The translations under genes were made by a program, and so were the position numbers. The notes under the pieces were generated by a model, which was not told the origin of the DNA, made no database searches, and saw only the letters and a program-made list of their open reading frames with translations. 64,000 nucleotides of DNA. Origin: Hyphomonadaceae bacterium. Lineage in GTDB: Bacteria > Pseudomonadota > Alphaproteobacteria > Caulobacterales > Aquidulcibacteraceae. Below are positions 8,073 to 18,302 of the stretch, one piece after another (position 1 is the first letter of the stretch; every line of letters starts with the position of its first letter). Location of the stretch: NCBI GenBank assembly GCA_019753175.1, contig JAIELK010000019.1:111901-175900 (forward strand). The letters run 5' to 3'.

Positions 8073-8912
8073 TCAGGGCGTGCGGTCGATCTCGTATTCG
8101 CCGGTCTGGGTGCGGGTCTCGCCGTTGCGCCCAGTGACGGAGCGATTGATAACGCCGGTTCCGTCTCCATTGCCGATACGCTCATAATCGATCGAGCGGG
8201 TCGTGCCGTCGGCATAGGTAATGTCGCGCTCGCGGATCGCGCTGTTTTCGGTGCGGGTGCGCGAAGCGTCCCAGCTGGTCTGCCCGCCGTTGCGGTTGGT
8301 GACGAGGCCCTGCGACGTACAAGTTCCTGCGTCGCAGCTTCCGGTCGAGGCGCGGGTGATCGACGTGCCGTCCTCAAACGTCGCTGACGAGTTGACGCTA
8401 CGCACGCCGTCTTCGCGGGAGATATTGCGCTGATAATCGATCTGGCCGTGATTGCTGGTGTTGATGTCGCCGGTCAGCGTGCGGCCGTTCTCGGTGCGGG
8501 TGCGGGTGAAGTCGCCGGTCTGCACGCGCGTTTCGCCGTTGCGGCCGGTGACCTCGCGGCTGGCGGAGTACGTGCCCCGCCCGGTGCGCAGCACATCGGT
8601 GTCGAGCGTGCGCTGCGTGCCGTCGTTGAAGATGGTGGTGCGGTCGCGGGTGTAGACGCCCTCCCGGCGATTCCAGTTCTGCTCGTCATGCACGGTGCGC
8701 TGGCCGCCATTCGGCCCTGTAATCGTCGCGTCGCGCGTGCGCTGGCCGCGTTGGCGCACGGTCGAGGCTTCGCCCTGATAGGTTCCGCGCGCAGTCTCGA
8801 CCGAGCCGCGGGCGCGGCGTTCGCGCGCATCGGCGTCGCCTGCAATAGCGACGACCGGCAACGCGATCAAAGCAACGGCCGCCAACGCGGCCAGTTTTGT
8901 GGTTCTTGACAT
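8073..8912 (-). CDS. Exported repeat-rich hypothetical protein
   Basis: 279 residues from ATG 8912, with AGGGACG before it. A clear signal peptide (MSRTTKLAALAAVALIALPVVAIAG) is followed by a polar, Thr/Arg/Asn/Gly-rich protein built of imprecise repeats with cores such as GRNGETRTQTG, NGGQRT and DGTTR, recurring about every 20-25 residues. Two cysteines lie close together in SCDAGTC. The repeat pattern suggests a beta-strand-rich extracellular or surface protein. No enzyme motif is seen and the function is unknown. Confidence 0.8.
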   Translation of the reverse strand: MSRTTKLAALAAVALIALPVVAIAGDADARERRARGSVETARGTYQGEASTVRQRGQRTRDATITGPNGGQRTVHDEQNWNRREGVYTRDRTTIFNDGTQRTLDTDVLRTGRGTYSASREVTGRNGETRVQTGDFTRTRTENGRTLTGDINTSNHGQIDYQRNISREDGVRSVNSSATFEDGTSITRASTGSCDAGTCTSQGLVTNRNGGQTSWDASRTRTENSAIRERDITYADGTTRSIDYERIGNGDGTGVINRSVTGRNGETRTQTGEYEIDRTP

Positions 8913-9001
8913 GACGTCCCTCGTGTTCGTTCCCTTGCCCCCAGACAAACGGGCGTCTCGCCAAATCCCGTCGCGACAATTTGCATGAATTGCCGTAAAC
9001 C

Positions 9002-9517
<516 letters not shown>

Positions 9518-9571
9518 GACGCCAGTCGGCTTCTGAAGCGGACATGGCGGTCTCGATGGTAAAGGGGTTGC

Positions 9572-9868
9572 ATGAACGCCGAGACCAAAATTCCAGTCCG
9601 GCTTACGGATGCGGAAGTTCTCTTGCTCAGTGCGATAGCCAACATGCCGCCTGCGCTTGCGAGGTTGTCCCGCGAAGCCGCTCCGCAAGGTCGCGAACTC
9701 GCGCTCACCCTTGATGAAATTGATGATATAGTGGAGCGGCTACGCGATGAAGTCGTTCATTCGGGTTTTGATGCTGATTACGCGCTCAACGCGCGTGGTC
9801 GCATTCTTGAAGGTCTGGCCGACAGACTATTCTCGCACTTCTTGATGTCGAGACCGCAACAAGGCTGA
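9572..9868 (+). CDS. Small hypothetical protein
   Basis: 98 residues (MNAETKIPVRLTDAEVLLLS). Mostly helical and acidic, with no signal, membrane segment or cysteine. The LTDAEVLLLSAIANMPPALARL start and LALTLDEIDDIVERL resemble small helical family proteins found near host genes. GGTAAAGGGG precedes ATG 9572. Function unknown. Confidence 0.65.
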   Translation: MNAETKIPVRLTDAEVLLLSAIANMPPALARLSREAAPQGRELALTLDEIDDIVERLRDEVVHSGFDADYALNARGRILEGLADRLFSHFLMSRPQQG

Positions 9869-9922
9869 TGTCTGTTCCCGGCGATACACAGAAAAAGCTG
9901 CGATTTCACCTAGCGTTGTCCC

Positions 9923-10966
9923 CTACCCCGCGACGCACCCAAATCGCCACTCCAGCGTCTCTCCCGCATGGAACGGCACGATCTCGGCGCCCGCCGCGCC
10001 GATGCGTGCCGGCACGGCTTGCGGCGCGCGTTCGAGCGTGATGCGTTGCTCGTTGAGCGGCAGGCCATAGAAGCGCGGGCCGAACTCCGAGGCGAAAGCT
10101 TCAAGCCGGTCGAGCGCGCCCTCTTCCTCGAACACCTTGGCGTAGCTCTCGAGTGCATGCGGCGCGTTGAAAATACCGGCGCAGCCGCAGGCCGATTCCT
10201 TGGCGCCGATCGCGTGCGGCGCTGAGTCCGTGCCGAGGAAAAATTTCGGCGAACCCGACACCGCGGCCTTGCGCAGCGCCAGGCGATGATGCTCGCGCTT
10301 CGCCACCGGCAGACAATAGAAGTGCGGACGGATGCCGCCCTCGAACATGGCGTTGCGATTGAAGTCGAGGTGATGCGGCGTGATCGTCGCCGCCAATGTG
10401 GCCGGGCCCTCGCCCAAGAAGGCGGCGGCTTCCGCCGTGGTGATGTGCTCCAGCACGATCTTGAGCGCGGGGAAGTCGGCGATCAGCCTCGACAGGATGC
10501 GCTCGATGAACACGGCTTCGCGGTCGAAAATGTCGACGTGTTTGTCCGTCACCTCGCCGTGCAGCAGAAGCGGCATGCCGATGCGCTGCATCGTCTCCAA
10601 CACCGGATAGATGTTGCGTATGTCGGTGACGCCGTGGCTGGAATTGGTGGTGGCATGCGCGGGATAGAGCTTGCACGCCGTGAACACGCCGTTTGCGAAC
10701 CCGCGTTCGACCTCGGCGGTGTCGATGTCGTCAGTAAGATAACAGGTCATCAGCGGCGTGAAGGAGAGCCCCGGCTCCAGCGCGGCGACAATCCGCGCCC
10801 GGTACGCCTCAGCCGCCGCGACCGTAGTGACCGGCGGGTCAAGGTTCGGCATCACGATCGCACGCGCGAACTGGCGTGCGGTGTAGGCGACGACGGCTGC
10901 CAGCATTGGCCCGTCGCGCAGATGCACATGCCAGTCGTCGGGCCTGCGCATCTCCAGCCTGCTCAT
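9923..10966 (-). CDS. pyrC: Dihydroorotase
   Basis: 347 residues, the usual length for the PyrC class. ATG 10966 is fixed by the ATGA overlap with the upstream gene and by the immediate metal-binding motif WHVHLRD (His13, His15). Other landmarks are IVMPNL, the carbamylated lysine in TACKLYPA (Lys99), [15 protein letters not shown] and the catalytic Asp in LGTDSAPH. It closes carbamoyl-aspartate to dihydroorotate in pyrimidine synthesis. It is coupled to a GT9 glycosyltransferase, an unusual but plausible operon. Confidence 0.96.
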   Translation of the reverse strand: MSRLEMRRPDDWHVHLRDGPMLAAVVAYTARQFARAIVMPNLDPPVTTVAAAEAYRARIVAALEPGLSFTPLMTCYLTDDIDTAEVERGFANGVFTACKLYPAHATTNSSHGVTDIRNIYPVLETMQRIGMPLLLHGEVTDKHVDIFDREAVFIERILSRLIADFPALKIVLEHITTAEAAAFLGEGPATLAATITPHHLDFNRNAMFEGGIRPHFYCLPVAKREHHRLALRKAAVSGSPKFFLGTDSAPHAIGAKESACGCAGIFNAPHALESYAKVFEEEGALDRLEAFASEFGPRFYGLPLNEQRITLERAPQAVPARIGAAGAEIVPFHAGETLEWRFGCVAG

Positions 10967-11898
10967 CTCCAGCCTCCGGCATTGAGCAGGTCGAGCGCGG
11001 CCGCTTCCACTGCGTCGGTGCTGACATCGCGCATCGCGGCCCCGGAATCCAGGTCGGCGGCCGCGAACGCCTCTTCGAAGCGGCGCCCGCGCAACGCTCG
11101 CGCCCGGGGACCATAGGGCGCGCGCACGCGCTCGTCGGTGGGGCCGAACAGGGTCAGCGTCGGCGCACCGGCGGCGGCGGCGATGTGGGTGAGCGCATTG
11201 TCGTTGCCGATGACCAGCGTGGCGCGCTCCATCAGGGCGCCCGCGGCGAGGAGATCGAGCCCCTCCCCCAAGTCGGTGGCTTGGACGCCGTCGGCATCCA
11301 AGCTTCGCGCGATCGCTTCGGTTACGGGGGCGTCGCGCGCAGCCGCGCCGATCACCGCGATCGCGGCCTCGGCGAGCGGCCCGTCGATCAAGCGCCGCGC
11401 CACCGCGGCGAACCGCTCGCACGGCCAGCGCTTGGTTTCCGAGACGCCGCCCGGCGCCAAGACCAAGAGCGGCGCGCCAACGGCAGGCGCGTACCTTTCA
11501 GCCGCCAAGCGCGCGTCCGCATCCAGCCAGAGCGTCGGCGCGAGGGCTCGCGCAGCGCCGACAGCCTCAGCCCATTCCTCGGCACGGTGCCTTAGTACCG
11601 CGCCTGCACGCCGCGCCACGCGGCGGCGCGCCGGAAACACGCGCCCAGCCCAGTCACGGCGCCCGTCGATGACGATGTCGTAGGCCTCGCCCTGAAGCAG
11701 CGCCGATAGGCCCGCCGTGGCGGCGCGGCGTTCCTCCAGCCACTCAGTTCGCGCTGGGGCGGCGCGGAACAGTGGCGCGGCTTCATCGCCAGCGGCGACG
11801 GTCAGGCGGTCGCCCGCCTCCAAGATGTGGCCGAGCGCGCCAGTCGCCAGAACCGTTTCGCCAAGATCGCCGGGCGCGAGGAACAGAACCGAAGCCAT
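10963..11898 (-). CDS. Glycosyltransferase family 9 protein (heptosyltransferase-like)
   Basis: 311 residues starting [20 protein letters not shown], the N-terminal loop of the GT9/RfaF-type GT-B fold. The C-terminal nucleotide-sugar site shows [27 protein letters not shown], the family signature. It probably adds a heptose or similar sugar to lipopolysaccharide core on the cytoplasmic side of the inner membrane. Its stop overlaps the pyrC start by 4 bases. Confidence 0.88.
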   Translation of the reverse strand: MASVLFLAPGDLGETVLATGALGHILEAGDRLTVAAGDEAAPLFRAAPARTEWLEERRAATAGLSALLQGEAYDIVIDGRRDWAGRVFPARRRVARRAGAVLRHRAEEWAEAVGAARALAPTLWLDADARLAAERYAPAVGAPLLVLAPGGVSETKRWPCERFAAVARRLIDGPLAEAAIAVIGAAARDAPVTEAIARSLDADGVQATDLGEGLDLLAAGALMERATLVIGNDNALTHIAAAAGAPTLTLFGPTDERVRAPYGPRARALRGRRFEEAFAAADLDSGAAMRDVSTDAVEAAALDLLNAGGWR

Positions 11899-11983
11899 TC
11901 GCCGCGATAAGGCGCATGCCCGGTAAACGGGGGGTCAACGCGCTGCTTGCGGTGGGACGCGGCGGCGTCCATCTCAATGCGGC

Positions 11984-12811
11984 ATGACCGCGGCCCATCG
12001 ACTCCAGCGCACGTTGATCGAGGTGACCGGCCCCGATGCGCGGGCCTTCTTGGAGAACCTGCTGACGCAGGACTTGGAGCGGCTGGATGAAGCGGGCGTG
12101 CTCTATGCAGCGCTCTTGAGCCCGCAGGGCAAGCTCATCGCCGACATGTTTTTGTGGGCGCGCGCGCAAGGCGGCGCTCTGCTCGATGTCGACCCCGCGC
12201 GCGGCGCCGACCTCCTGCGCCGGCTCTCAATGTATAAGCTGCGTGCAAACGCAGTGCTTGCCGATGTCAGCGAAACGCACGCGGTCTTCGCTAGCGACAG
12301 CGCCATCGACGGCGCCCGACCCGATCCGCGTCTTGCAGCCATTGGTTGGCGCCAGCTTGATGCGCACAGCAATGCGCGGAGCGGCGATGACGCCTATCGC
12401 GCGCGCCTGCTCGCGCTCGGCGTGCCCGATCTCGCCCGCGACGCCGCGCCGGAGGAGGTGTTTGCGCTTGAAGCCCTGCTCGAAGAGCTGAACGCCGTCG
12501 CCTTCCACAAGGGCTGCTTCGTCGGGCAAGAAAACGTCAGCCGGATGAAACGGCGCGCGACGACCCGCAAGAAGTTCTGTCCCGTGGCGTTCGAGGGCCC
12601 AGCGCCGCCCTTTGGCGCGCCGATCCTGGCCGGCGACGCCGAGATCGGGACCGTCCGCAGCGGCCGAACGGGCCGGGCGATGGCCTTGCTGCGCTTGGAC
12701 CGGGCTCTCGCCGCGGAGGTGTTGACCGCTGGCGGCCGCGAGGTCCGCCTTGATCCGCCGGCATGGCTCCTGCTCCCACAACCCACGGCGACCGCTGACC
12801 GGGCCGATTGA
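11984..12811 (+). CDS. ygfZ: YgfZ/GcvT-like folate-binding protein
   Basis: 275 residues. The GcvT-like fold opens with IEVTGPDARAFLENLLTQDL and LLSPQGKLIADMFLW. The diagnostic motif KGCFVGQE lies near residue 175 and carries the conserved cysteine. YgfZ (IBA57-type) proteins use tetrahydrofolate to help assemble or repair iron-sulfur clusters. It is divergent from the GT9-pyrC pair. Confidence 0.93.
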   Translation: MTAAHRLQRTLIEVTGPDARAFLENLLTQDLERLDEAGVLYAALLSPQGKLIADMFLWARAQGGALLDVDPARGADLLRRLSMYKLRANAVLADVSETHAVFASDSAIDGARPDPRLAAIGWRQLDAHSNARSGDDAYRARLLALGVPDLARDAAPEEVFALEALLEELNAVAFHKGCFVGQENVSRMKRRATTRKKFCPVAFEGPAPPFGAPILAGDAEIGTVRSGRTGRAMALLRLDRALAAEVLTAGGREVRLDPPAWLLLPQPTATADRAD

Positions 12812-12876
12812 CGCCCCCTGGCCCCCGGGTCTAACGCGAACGCCCTGACCCCCTGAGAGTGGCGCGAGGGAACACA

Positions 12877-13995
12877 TTGAGCGTCGTCATATCCGCGACC
12901 GGGCTTTGGACGCCGTCCAATTCCATCACCAACGAGGAGCTGGTCGCCTCCTACAATGCCTTTGTGGAGCGGCATAACGCCGAGCACGCGACCGAAATCG
13001 CGGCGGGCTTGACGCCGCCGCTGCAGCTCTCAAGCGTCGAGTTCATCGAGAAGGCCTCTGGCATCAAGCACCGCTATGTGCTCGATAAGAAGGGCTCGCT
13101 CGATGTCGACCGCATGGTCCCGATCATCCCCGAGCGTCCCAACGACCAGATTTCGCTGATGGCGGAAGTTGCGGTCAAGGCGGCCACGCAGGCGCTCGAA
13201 CGCGCCGGCCGCGATGCCGCCGATGTCGACGCTGTGATCTGCTCGTGCTCGTCGCTGCAACGGCCCTATCCGGCGTTGGCGATCGAAGTGCAGCAGGCGC
13301 TTGGCGCCGGCGGTTTCGGCTATGACATGAACGTCGCGTGTTCGTCGGCGACGTTTGCGATCCAGAACGCGACCGACATCGTGCGCGCTGGCCACGCCCG
13401 CTCGGTGCTGGTGGTCAATCCAGAGCTCTGCACGGGGCATCTGAACTTCCGCGATCGCGAGACGCACTTCATTTTCGGCGACGCCGCCGTCGCTGTGCTG
13501 GTCGAGCGCGCGGAGATCGCCCCTGCCGGCGCCTGGGCGATCCTGGGCACCAAGCTCAAGACACAATTCTCCAACAACATCCGCAACAATTTCGGCTTCC
13601 TCAATCGGTGTGATGAGGCTCACCGCGACGATCCCGACAAGCTGATCACGCAACAGGGCCGCAAGGTGTTCAAGGAAGTGGTGCCGCTGGTGTCGGACAT
13701 GATCCTGCAGCACATGTCGGAGCTTGGGCTAAAGCCAGCCGACATGCGCCGGCTTTGGCTGCACCAGGCCAATTCCAACATGAATCGCCTGATCGCCGAG
13801 CGCGTGCTCGGTCACGAAGCCAGCCAGGACGAAGCGCCCACGGTGCTCGACCAATACGGAAACACCGCCGGCGCCGGCTCGATCATCGCCTTCCATCTGC
13901 ACTCAAGCGATCTCAGGGCAGGCGACAAGGGTCTCATCTGCTCGTTCGGCGCGGGCTACAGCGCGGGAAGCATTTTCGTTCAAAAGGCGGCTTGA
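12877..13995 (+). CDS. Beta-ketoacyl-ACP synthase III-type enzyme
   Basis: 372 residues from a TTG at 12877 with GAGGGA six bases before it; GTG 12859 is the alternative and adds six residues. The thiolase-fold triad is present: Cys155 in NVACSSATF, His296 in WLHQANS and Asn329 in YGNTAGAGS. The protein is longer than housekeeping FabH (about 320) owing to an N-terminal insert around residues 25-90 and a loop at 230-260. This is the long KAS III subgroup, which condenses acyl-CoA or acyl-ACP with malonyl-ACP. The substrate is unknown. Confidence 0.9.
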   Translation: MSVVISATGLWTPSNSITNEELVASYNAFVERHNAEHATEIAAGLTPPLQLSSVEFIEKASGIKHRYVLDKKGSLDVDRMVPIIPERPNDQISLMAEVAVKAATQALERAGRDAADVDAVICSCSSLQRPYPALAIEVQQALGAGGFGYDMNVACSSATFAIQNATDIVRAGHARSVLVVNPELCTGHLNFRDRETHFIFGDAAVAVLVERAEIAPAGAWAILGTKLKTQFSNNIRNNFGFLNRCDEAHRDDPDKLITQQGRKVFKEVVPLVSDMILQHMSELGLKPADMRRLWLHQANSNMNRLIAERVLGHEASQDEAPTVLDQYGNTAGAGSIIAFHLHSSDLRAGDKGLICSFGAGYSAGSIFVQKAA

Positions 13996-13999
13996 GCGC

Positions 14000-14476
14000 T
14001 CAGAGCCCCTCAGCCGCCAGCCATTCGATGCCGTCGGCCGACATCATGAACACCGCCGCCTGCTGCGGCTTGGCCCCAACCGCCGCAAAGAAACGCTGCG
14101 CCACTTCGTTCTCAACGCCGGTGGTGATGGCAAGTTCGCGCGCGCCGATCTCCCGCGCACGCTGCGCCACCGCCGACATCAGCTTGCGCGCCAGCCCGCC
14201 GCGGCGCTGCTCGGGCGCGATGTAGAGTTCACACAGCGTCACGCTCGGGACGCCGCGCCGGAAGTCATAGCTCTTGGTGATCACGGCCTGGCCGATCATC
14301 GCCCCGTTGGGCCTCTCCTGCGCCAGCCATACTTCAAACAAGGAGGTTGGTCCAAAGCCATGCGCACGCACCCGATCCACGTCGAGCCCCGCCGGCCAGC
14401 CCTCTTCCGCCGCCGCCGCCTTGGCGAGCTTGGCGATGGCGTCGGCATCACGAGCAACGGCGCGGCGAATAAGCAA
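14000..14476 (-). CDS. GNAT-family N-acetyltransferase
   Basis: 158 residues. The acetyl-CoA site is visible in CELYIAPEQRRGGLARKLM (Q/RxxGxG/A pattern) and followed by ENEVAQRFFAAVGA, the typical beta6-alpha4 region. It is convergent with the KAS III gene, with only four bases between their stops. Target unknown. Confidence 0.87.
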   Translation of the reverse strand: MLIRRAVARDADAIAKLAKAAAAEEGWPAGLDVDRVRAHGFGPTSLFEVWLAQERPNGAMIGQAVITKSYDFRRGVPSVTLCELYIAPEQRRGGLARKLMSAVAQRAREIGARELAITTGVENEVAQRFFAAVGAKPQQAAVFMMSADGIEWLAAEGL

Positions 14477-14532
14477 CGCTCTCCTCCGGCGACCATAAAG
14501 CCGCCTGCCGCGCCCTTAGGCAAGCAAAAGCG

Positions 14533-14670
14533 CTAGTGGAATTCGCCTGGGAGGATTGCGTTGTCCTCCTTCCGCTCCCATGCGGTGTCAGGATTGCGCC
14601 GGGTCATCATGGCGCCGACCAGGGTCAACGCGACGACGACGCCCACCGCCACCAGAAACCAGAAGAACAT
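14533..14670 (-). CDS. Small single-pass membrane protein
   Basis: 45 residues (MFFWFLVAVGVVVALTLVG, then a polar tail ending GEFH). One clean transmembrane helix at residues 2-22 is followed by a short charged cytoplasmic tail with NPDTAWERKEDNAILPGEF. GGAG lies ten bases upstream of the ATG. The composition looks like a real small membrane protein rather than chance. Function unknown. Confidence 0.6.
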   Translation of the reverse strand: MFFWFLVAVGVVVALTLVGAMMTRRNPDTAWERKEDNAILPGEFH

Positions 14671-14745
14671 TACCGTGCTCCAAACTCCTTAAGGCCCGCT
14701 GACCGCACCTACATGGGAATTCGGGCGCTTCGGCGCCACATGGCG

Positions 14746-15195
14746 CTAGCCGCGTCCACGATAAAGCGGCACGCCCTGATCGGGCAGCCACAACCCTTGT
14801 GGCGGCGCGCCGGTTTGCCAGAACACGTCGATCGGCATGCCCCCGCGCGGATTCCAGTAACCGCCGATGCGGAGCCATGCGGGATCGATGGCGTCTATCA
14901 CGCGCTTGGCCACAGCGATGGTGCAGTCTTCGTGGAAGGCGCCGTGATTGCGGAAGCTCTGCAGGAAAAGTTTCAAGCTCTTGCTCTCGACGATCCAATC
15001 CTTGGGCGCGTAATCCAGCACCAGCACGCCGAAATCAGGCTGGCCCGTGACCGGACAGATTGAGGTGAACTCGGGCGCAGTAAAGCGCGCCAGGTAGAGC
15101 GCGCCCGGATGCGGATTGGGGGCGCGTTCGAGCACGGCCTCTGCCGGGCTGTCCGGAATGGCCGTTGCGCGGCCGAGTTGAGTGAGCGTGTTCAT
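14746..15195 (-). CDS. queF: NADPH-dependent 7-cyano-7-deazaguanine reductase
   Basis: 149 residues, the short single-domain QueF. The catalytic Cys47 is in [14 protein letters not shown] with Asp54, and the substrate-binding stretch [20 protein letters not shown] is intact. It reduces preQ0 to preQ1 in queuosine synthesis. No other queuosine gene is adjacent, and I see no preQ1 riboswitch upstream. Confidence 0.96.
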   Translation of the reverse strand: MNTLTQLGRATAIPDSPAEAVLERAPNPHPGALYLARFTAPEFTSICPVTGQPDFGVLVLDYAPKDWIVESKSLKLFLQSFRNHGAFHEDCTIAVAKRVIDAIDPAWLRIGGYWNPRGGMPIDVFWQTGAPPQGLWLPDQGVPLYRGRG

Positions 15196-15212
15196 TCAGC
15201 CGAGGTAACGCT

Positions 15213-16199
15213 CTAGCCGCCGCCCGGCAATGCCTGCGGATTCACCAGGAAATATGAATACACGGCATAGGCGGCGATGAACGACAGTCCGAGCGCGCGT
15301 CCGAAACGTCCGAAACGCAACGCGACGAAGACAAGCACGACGGCAGCCGCAAGCATCGCAAACCAATCGCGCCATATCATGTCGGCTGGCACCGGCACCG
15401 GCTGGATCAACGCCGTGAGGCCTAGGATGCCCAGGATGTTGTAGATGTTGGAGCCCACGATGTTGCCGACAGCGACGTCGGAGCGGCCCTTCAGTGCCGC
15501 CGCAAGCGACGCCACCAATTCCGGCAGCGACGTGCCAACGGCAACGATGGTCAAGCCGATCACCGTTTCCGACATGCCGGCCAACTGGGCCAGTGTGATC
15601 GCGCCCCGGACCAGCAGATCGGCGCCGAAAATCAACAGAGCAAGCCCACCGAGCGCGAACGCAATCGACACCCACAACGAGGGCTTCCCGGGATCGTGCG
15701 GCTGCACTTCGGCAACATGAAGTTCGGCCGACGTGTTTGGCTCGTCGGTATGGCGACGCTCCGCAAGGAATGTGAACGCAATGTACGCGATCAGCCCGAT
15801 CAAGAACGCGCCGCCGACCCAGCGCGGCAGCTCGCCCACCAGCGTGGCCACCGCGACAAACAAAACGCTCACCCCGATCATGATGTATCCGTCTCGGCGG
15901 ATCGTAGCGGGCGCAACGCTGACCGGGCGCACCAGCATGACGATGGCGAAAATCAGCAGGATATTCCCGATGTTGGAACCGACGACGTTGCCGACCGCGA
16001 TGCCCGATGACCCCGCCAAAGCAGCGTTGACGCTGGTCAGCAACTCCGGTGTCGAGGTGCCGAAACCGACTAGGGTAAGGCCAATCAGCAGCTCCGACAC
16101 GCCGAGACGGCGGGCAACCCCCACGGCGCCGCGCACAACGGCTTCGCCGCCAAGGGCAAGCAACGCGAGGCCGCCGCCGATCTGAATCCAAACGTCCAA
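15213..16199 (-). CDS. Calcium/sodium antiporter (CaCA family, YrbG-like)
   Basis: About 328 residues from TTG 16199, chosen because GGGGGAC lies seven bases before it and the first membrane helix then starts at once. A second TTG at 16247 would add 16 polar residues. Two internally repeated halves carry the alpha-repeat motifs, GFGTSTPELLTSVNAAL with GNVVGSNIGNILL and VGTSLPELVASLAAAL with GNIVGSNIYNILG. These form the ion-binding site of the inner-membrane exchanger. About ten membrane segments. Confidence 0.92.
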   Translation of the reverse strand: MDVWIQIGGGLALLALGGEAVVRGAVGVARRLGVSELLIGLTLVGFGTSTPELLTSVNAALAGSSGIAVGNVVGSNIGNILLIFAIVMLVRPVSVAPATIRRDGYIMIGVSVLFVAVATLVGELPRWVGGAFLIGLIAYIAFTFLAERRHTDEPNTSAELHVAEVQPHDPGKPSLWVSIAFALGGLALLIFGADLLVRGAITLAQLAGMSETVIGLTIVAVGTSLPELVASLAAALKGRSDVAVGNIVGSNIYNILGILGLTALIQPVPVPADMIWRDWFAMLAAAVVLVFVALRFGRFGRALGLSFIAAYAVYSYFLVNPQALPGGG

Positions 16200-16435
16200 A
16201 ACACTGTCCCCCGCGTCGCGGTCCCACTTGAACCGGGTCGACGGCAATTAACAAGCCTGGCCCCCGAGATTTCCGGCGCGGTTCACCCCCTCCCGGTTGC
16301 ATACTCGCCACACCTGGCCATTGCAGGCGCTGGTCGCGAGACACCGGCCAAAAAGCTCGTTAACCTTACCTTCGGGACCGTGACCCTAGCGTCGCGACAA
16401 AGGGATTCTAAAGCCGTTCACAGGGAGCAGCGGGC

Positions 16436-17152
16436 ATGAAGACTATGATGGGTGCAGCGATGTTGGCGGGCGCCACGTTCGCAGGTGCAGGGGCGGCGCA
16501 TGCCGAGGTCACCGCGAATATCTCACTGACGACGGACTATGTGTTCCGCGGCGTTTCGTTGTCGGACAGCGGCCCGGCCATCCAAGGCGGTTTCGACTGG
16601 GCCTCGGAGCAGTTCTACGCCGGCGTTTGGGGGTCCAGCGTCGTGGAAGGCATGGAACTCGACCTCTATGCCGGTTGGACGCCGACCACTGGTCCCGTCA
16701 CGTGGGACTTTGGCGTCATCGGCTATTTCTATCCCAGTGCGAGCGATGATGACGGCGAGCTGGACTATTTCGAATTGAAGGGCGCGGGCTCTTACGGCCT
16801 CACCGAACAGCTCTCTGTTGGCGGCGCGGTCTACTGGTCGCCTGAGAACTACGGTGAGAGCGGCGACGCGCTCTACTATGAAGTTAACGCCGAGTTCGCG
16901 GTCAACGATGCGCTCGCCATCTCTGGCGCGTTCGGCAACCAAACGATCGAAGATCTGACCGCTTTCGGCGGCGTTGGGGAAGACGATTACAGCACCTGGA
17001 ACGTCGGCGTCTCGCACGCCATGCACGGCTTCCAACTGGATCTTCGCTATCACGACACAGACATCGACGCGGGGTCCGACATCGAAAACTACACGTTCGG
17101 CCCGTCGAGCTACGACTCGAGCATCGTGTTCACGATCGGGCGCGAACTCTAG
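16436..17152 (+). CDS. TorF-family putative porin
   Basis: 238 residues with signal peptide MKTMMGAAMLAGATFAGAGAAHA. The mature part starts VTANISLTTDYVFRGVSLSD, the start typical of the TorF/TIGR02001 outer-membrane family. Alternating hydrophobic residues, many aromatics and an acidic net charge follow, ending in an amphipathic strand (SSIVFTIGREL). Likely an outer-membrane beta-barrel. AGGGAG precedes the ATG, and an intrinsic terminator follows 25 bases after the stop. Confidence 0.9.
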   Translation: MKTMMGAAMLAGATFAGAGAAHAEVTANISLTTDYVFRGVSLSDSGPAIQGGFDWASEQFYAGVWGSSVVEGMELDLYAGWTPTTGPVTWDFGVIGYFYPSASDDDGELDYFELKGAGSYGLTEQLSVGGAVYWSPENYGESGDALYYEVNAEFAVNDALAISGAFGNQTIEDLTAFGGVGEDDYSTWNVGVSHAMHGFQLDLRYHDTDIDAGSDIENYTFGPSSYDSSIVFTIGREL

Positions 17153-17176
17153 GCCGCACAAAGCTACACAGAGGAT

Positions 17177-17209
17177 CGGAGCGGGGGCCCTCTCCCGCTC
17201 CGGTTTCTT
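17177..17209 (+). terminator. Intrinsic terminator after the TorF gene
   Basis: A perfect 9-bp stem (CGGAGCGGG at 17177-17185 with CCCGCTCCG at 17194-17202) is followed by GTTTCTT. It sits between convergent genes and may serve both. Confidence 0.75.
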
Positions 17210-18302
17210 AGCACCGCAGCGCCGCTACAAGCGCACGCGCAAACGTCGCCATCGAGCGTGACGGCGCTTCGCGCTGCACATTCGCCTCCATCATCGAAAG
17301 CAGCGCGCGATCCGCCGCGAGCGCCGCCAGAACCTCACAGATAGCCTCTGCATCGGCACGGGCCGCGACGAACCCGGTATGGCCATGTTTCACCTGCTCC
17401 GGCAGGGCGCCGACCGGCGTAACGATGGCTGCGCGTCCTGCACCAAAAGCTAAGGCGACAACCCCCGACTGGCTTGCCTCGCGATAGGTCGCAGCGACGA
17501 CGTCGCACCGCGCCAGAGCGGCATCGATCTCGGCCTCGCTCAGCCAACGATTGGTGACGCGGGCGCCCAACGCGCTCAGACCTCGCCGCAGTCGGGCGAT
17601 GTCGCCAGCGCCCGCCACTTCGATCGCCAACGGCACGCCTCGTTTGGCAGCCCGTTCAGCGGCTTCAACAAACAGGTCGAGGCCCTTGTAGGCATGTAGA
17701 CGCCCTATGAACAACACACGCATCGGTCCCTCCACGCCCGCCGCTCGTGGCGCTATCGCGCGGGGAAAATCAGGATGAAACAGAGCAACAATCCTATCCG
17801 CCAGATCGCGTCGATCGGCGGCAATTTGCCCAGCGACGGCTTGGCTCAACGTGACAATCCGGTCGGCGCGCAACGCAGAGCGGTTGAGCCAAGGCGTCGC
17901 GAGCGCTGTGATGTCACCAGGGTGGCCGCGCCAGTCATGGATAATCGCGGCCCGGCGCGCCCCCACGCGCGCGGGCAGGTCGTCCAACAATGGCGACCAG
18001 ACATGCGGCATGAGTTCGACGACAATGTCGGCGCGCGCGCTCCGATACGCGTCTTCGAGCGCGCGCCGCACCGCTCCGAGCCGCCACGCCTCCAACACAG
18101 CGCCGCCGTCGTGCCTGAACAGCTCCACCGCAGCAAGCCGTCCCGGCAATGCTGCAATCGCTTCGGCGAACGCGTTGTCGCGTGCGATGATAACGGTGCA
18201 CTCAACCGCATCGATTTTTGCCATCGCGCGCGCGAAGTCGAACGTGAATCGCGCCATGGCGCCGCGCCGGCCCAGATATTGGAGGACAATGCGCGAACTC
18301 AT
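17208..18302 (-). CDS. Glycosyltransferase family 4 protein
   Basis: 364 residues with a GT-B fold. The C-terminal donor-binding domain is clear: MRVLFIGRLHAYKGLDLFVEAAERA, then VVAATYREASQSGVVALAFGAGRAAIVTPVGALPEQV, the E-x7-E-type region. It probably transfers a sugar from a nucleotide donor during polysaccharide or glycolipid assembly. It overlaps the upstream glycosyltransferase by 4 bases (ATGA). Lengths and order suggest a surface-glycan operon. Sugar and acceptor unknown. Confidence 0.86.
   Translation of the reverse strand: MSSRIVLQYLGRRGAMARFTFDFARAMAKIDAVECTVIIARDNAFAEAIAALPGRLAAVELFRHDGGAVLEAWRLGAVRRALEDAYRSARADIVVELMPHVWSPLLDDLPARVGARRAAIIHDWRGHPGDITALATPWLNRSALRADRIVTLSQAVAGQIAADRRDLADRIVALFHPDFPRAIAPRAAGVEGPMRVLFIGRLHAYKGLDLFVEAAERAAKRGVPLAIEVAGAGDIARLRRGLSALGARVTNRWLSEAEIDAALARCDVVAATYREASQSGVVALAFGAGRAAIVTPVGALPEQVKHGHTGFVAARADAEAICEVLAALAADRALLSMMEANVQREAPSRSMATFARALVAALRC

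Noticed and set aside
10967..11422. Upstream extension of pyrC
   Set aside because: It overlaps the GT9 gene in another frame; the pyrC start is fixed by the ATGA overlap and the HVHL motif.
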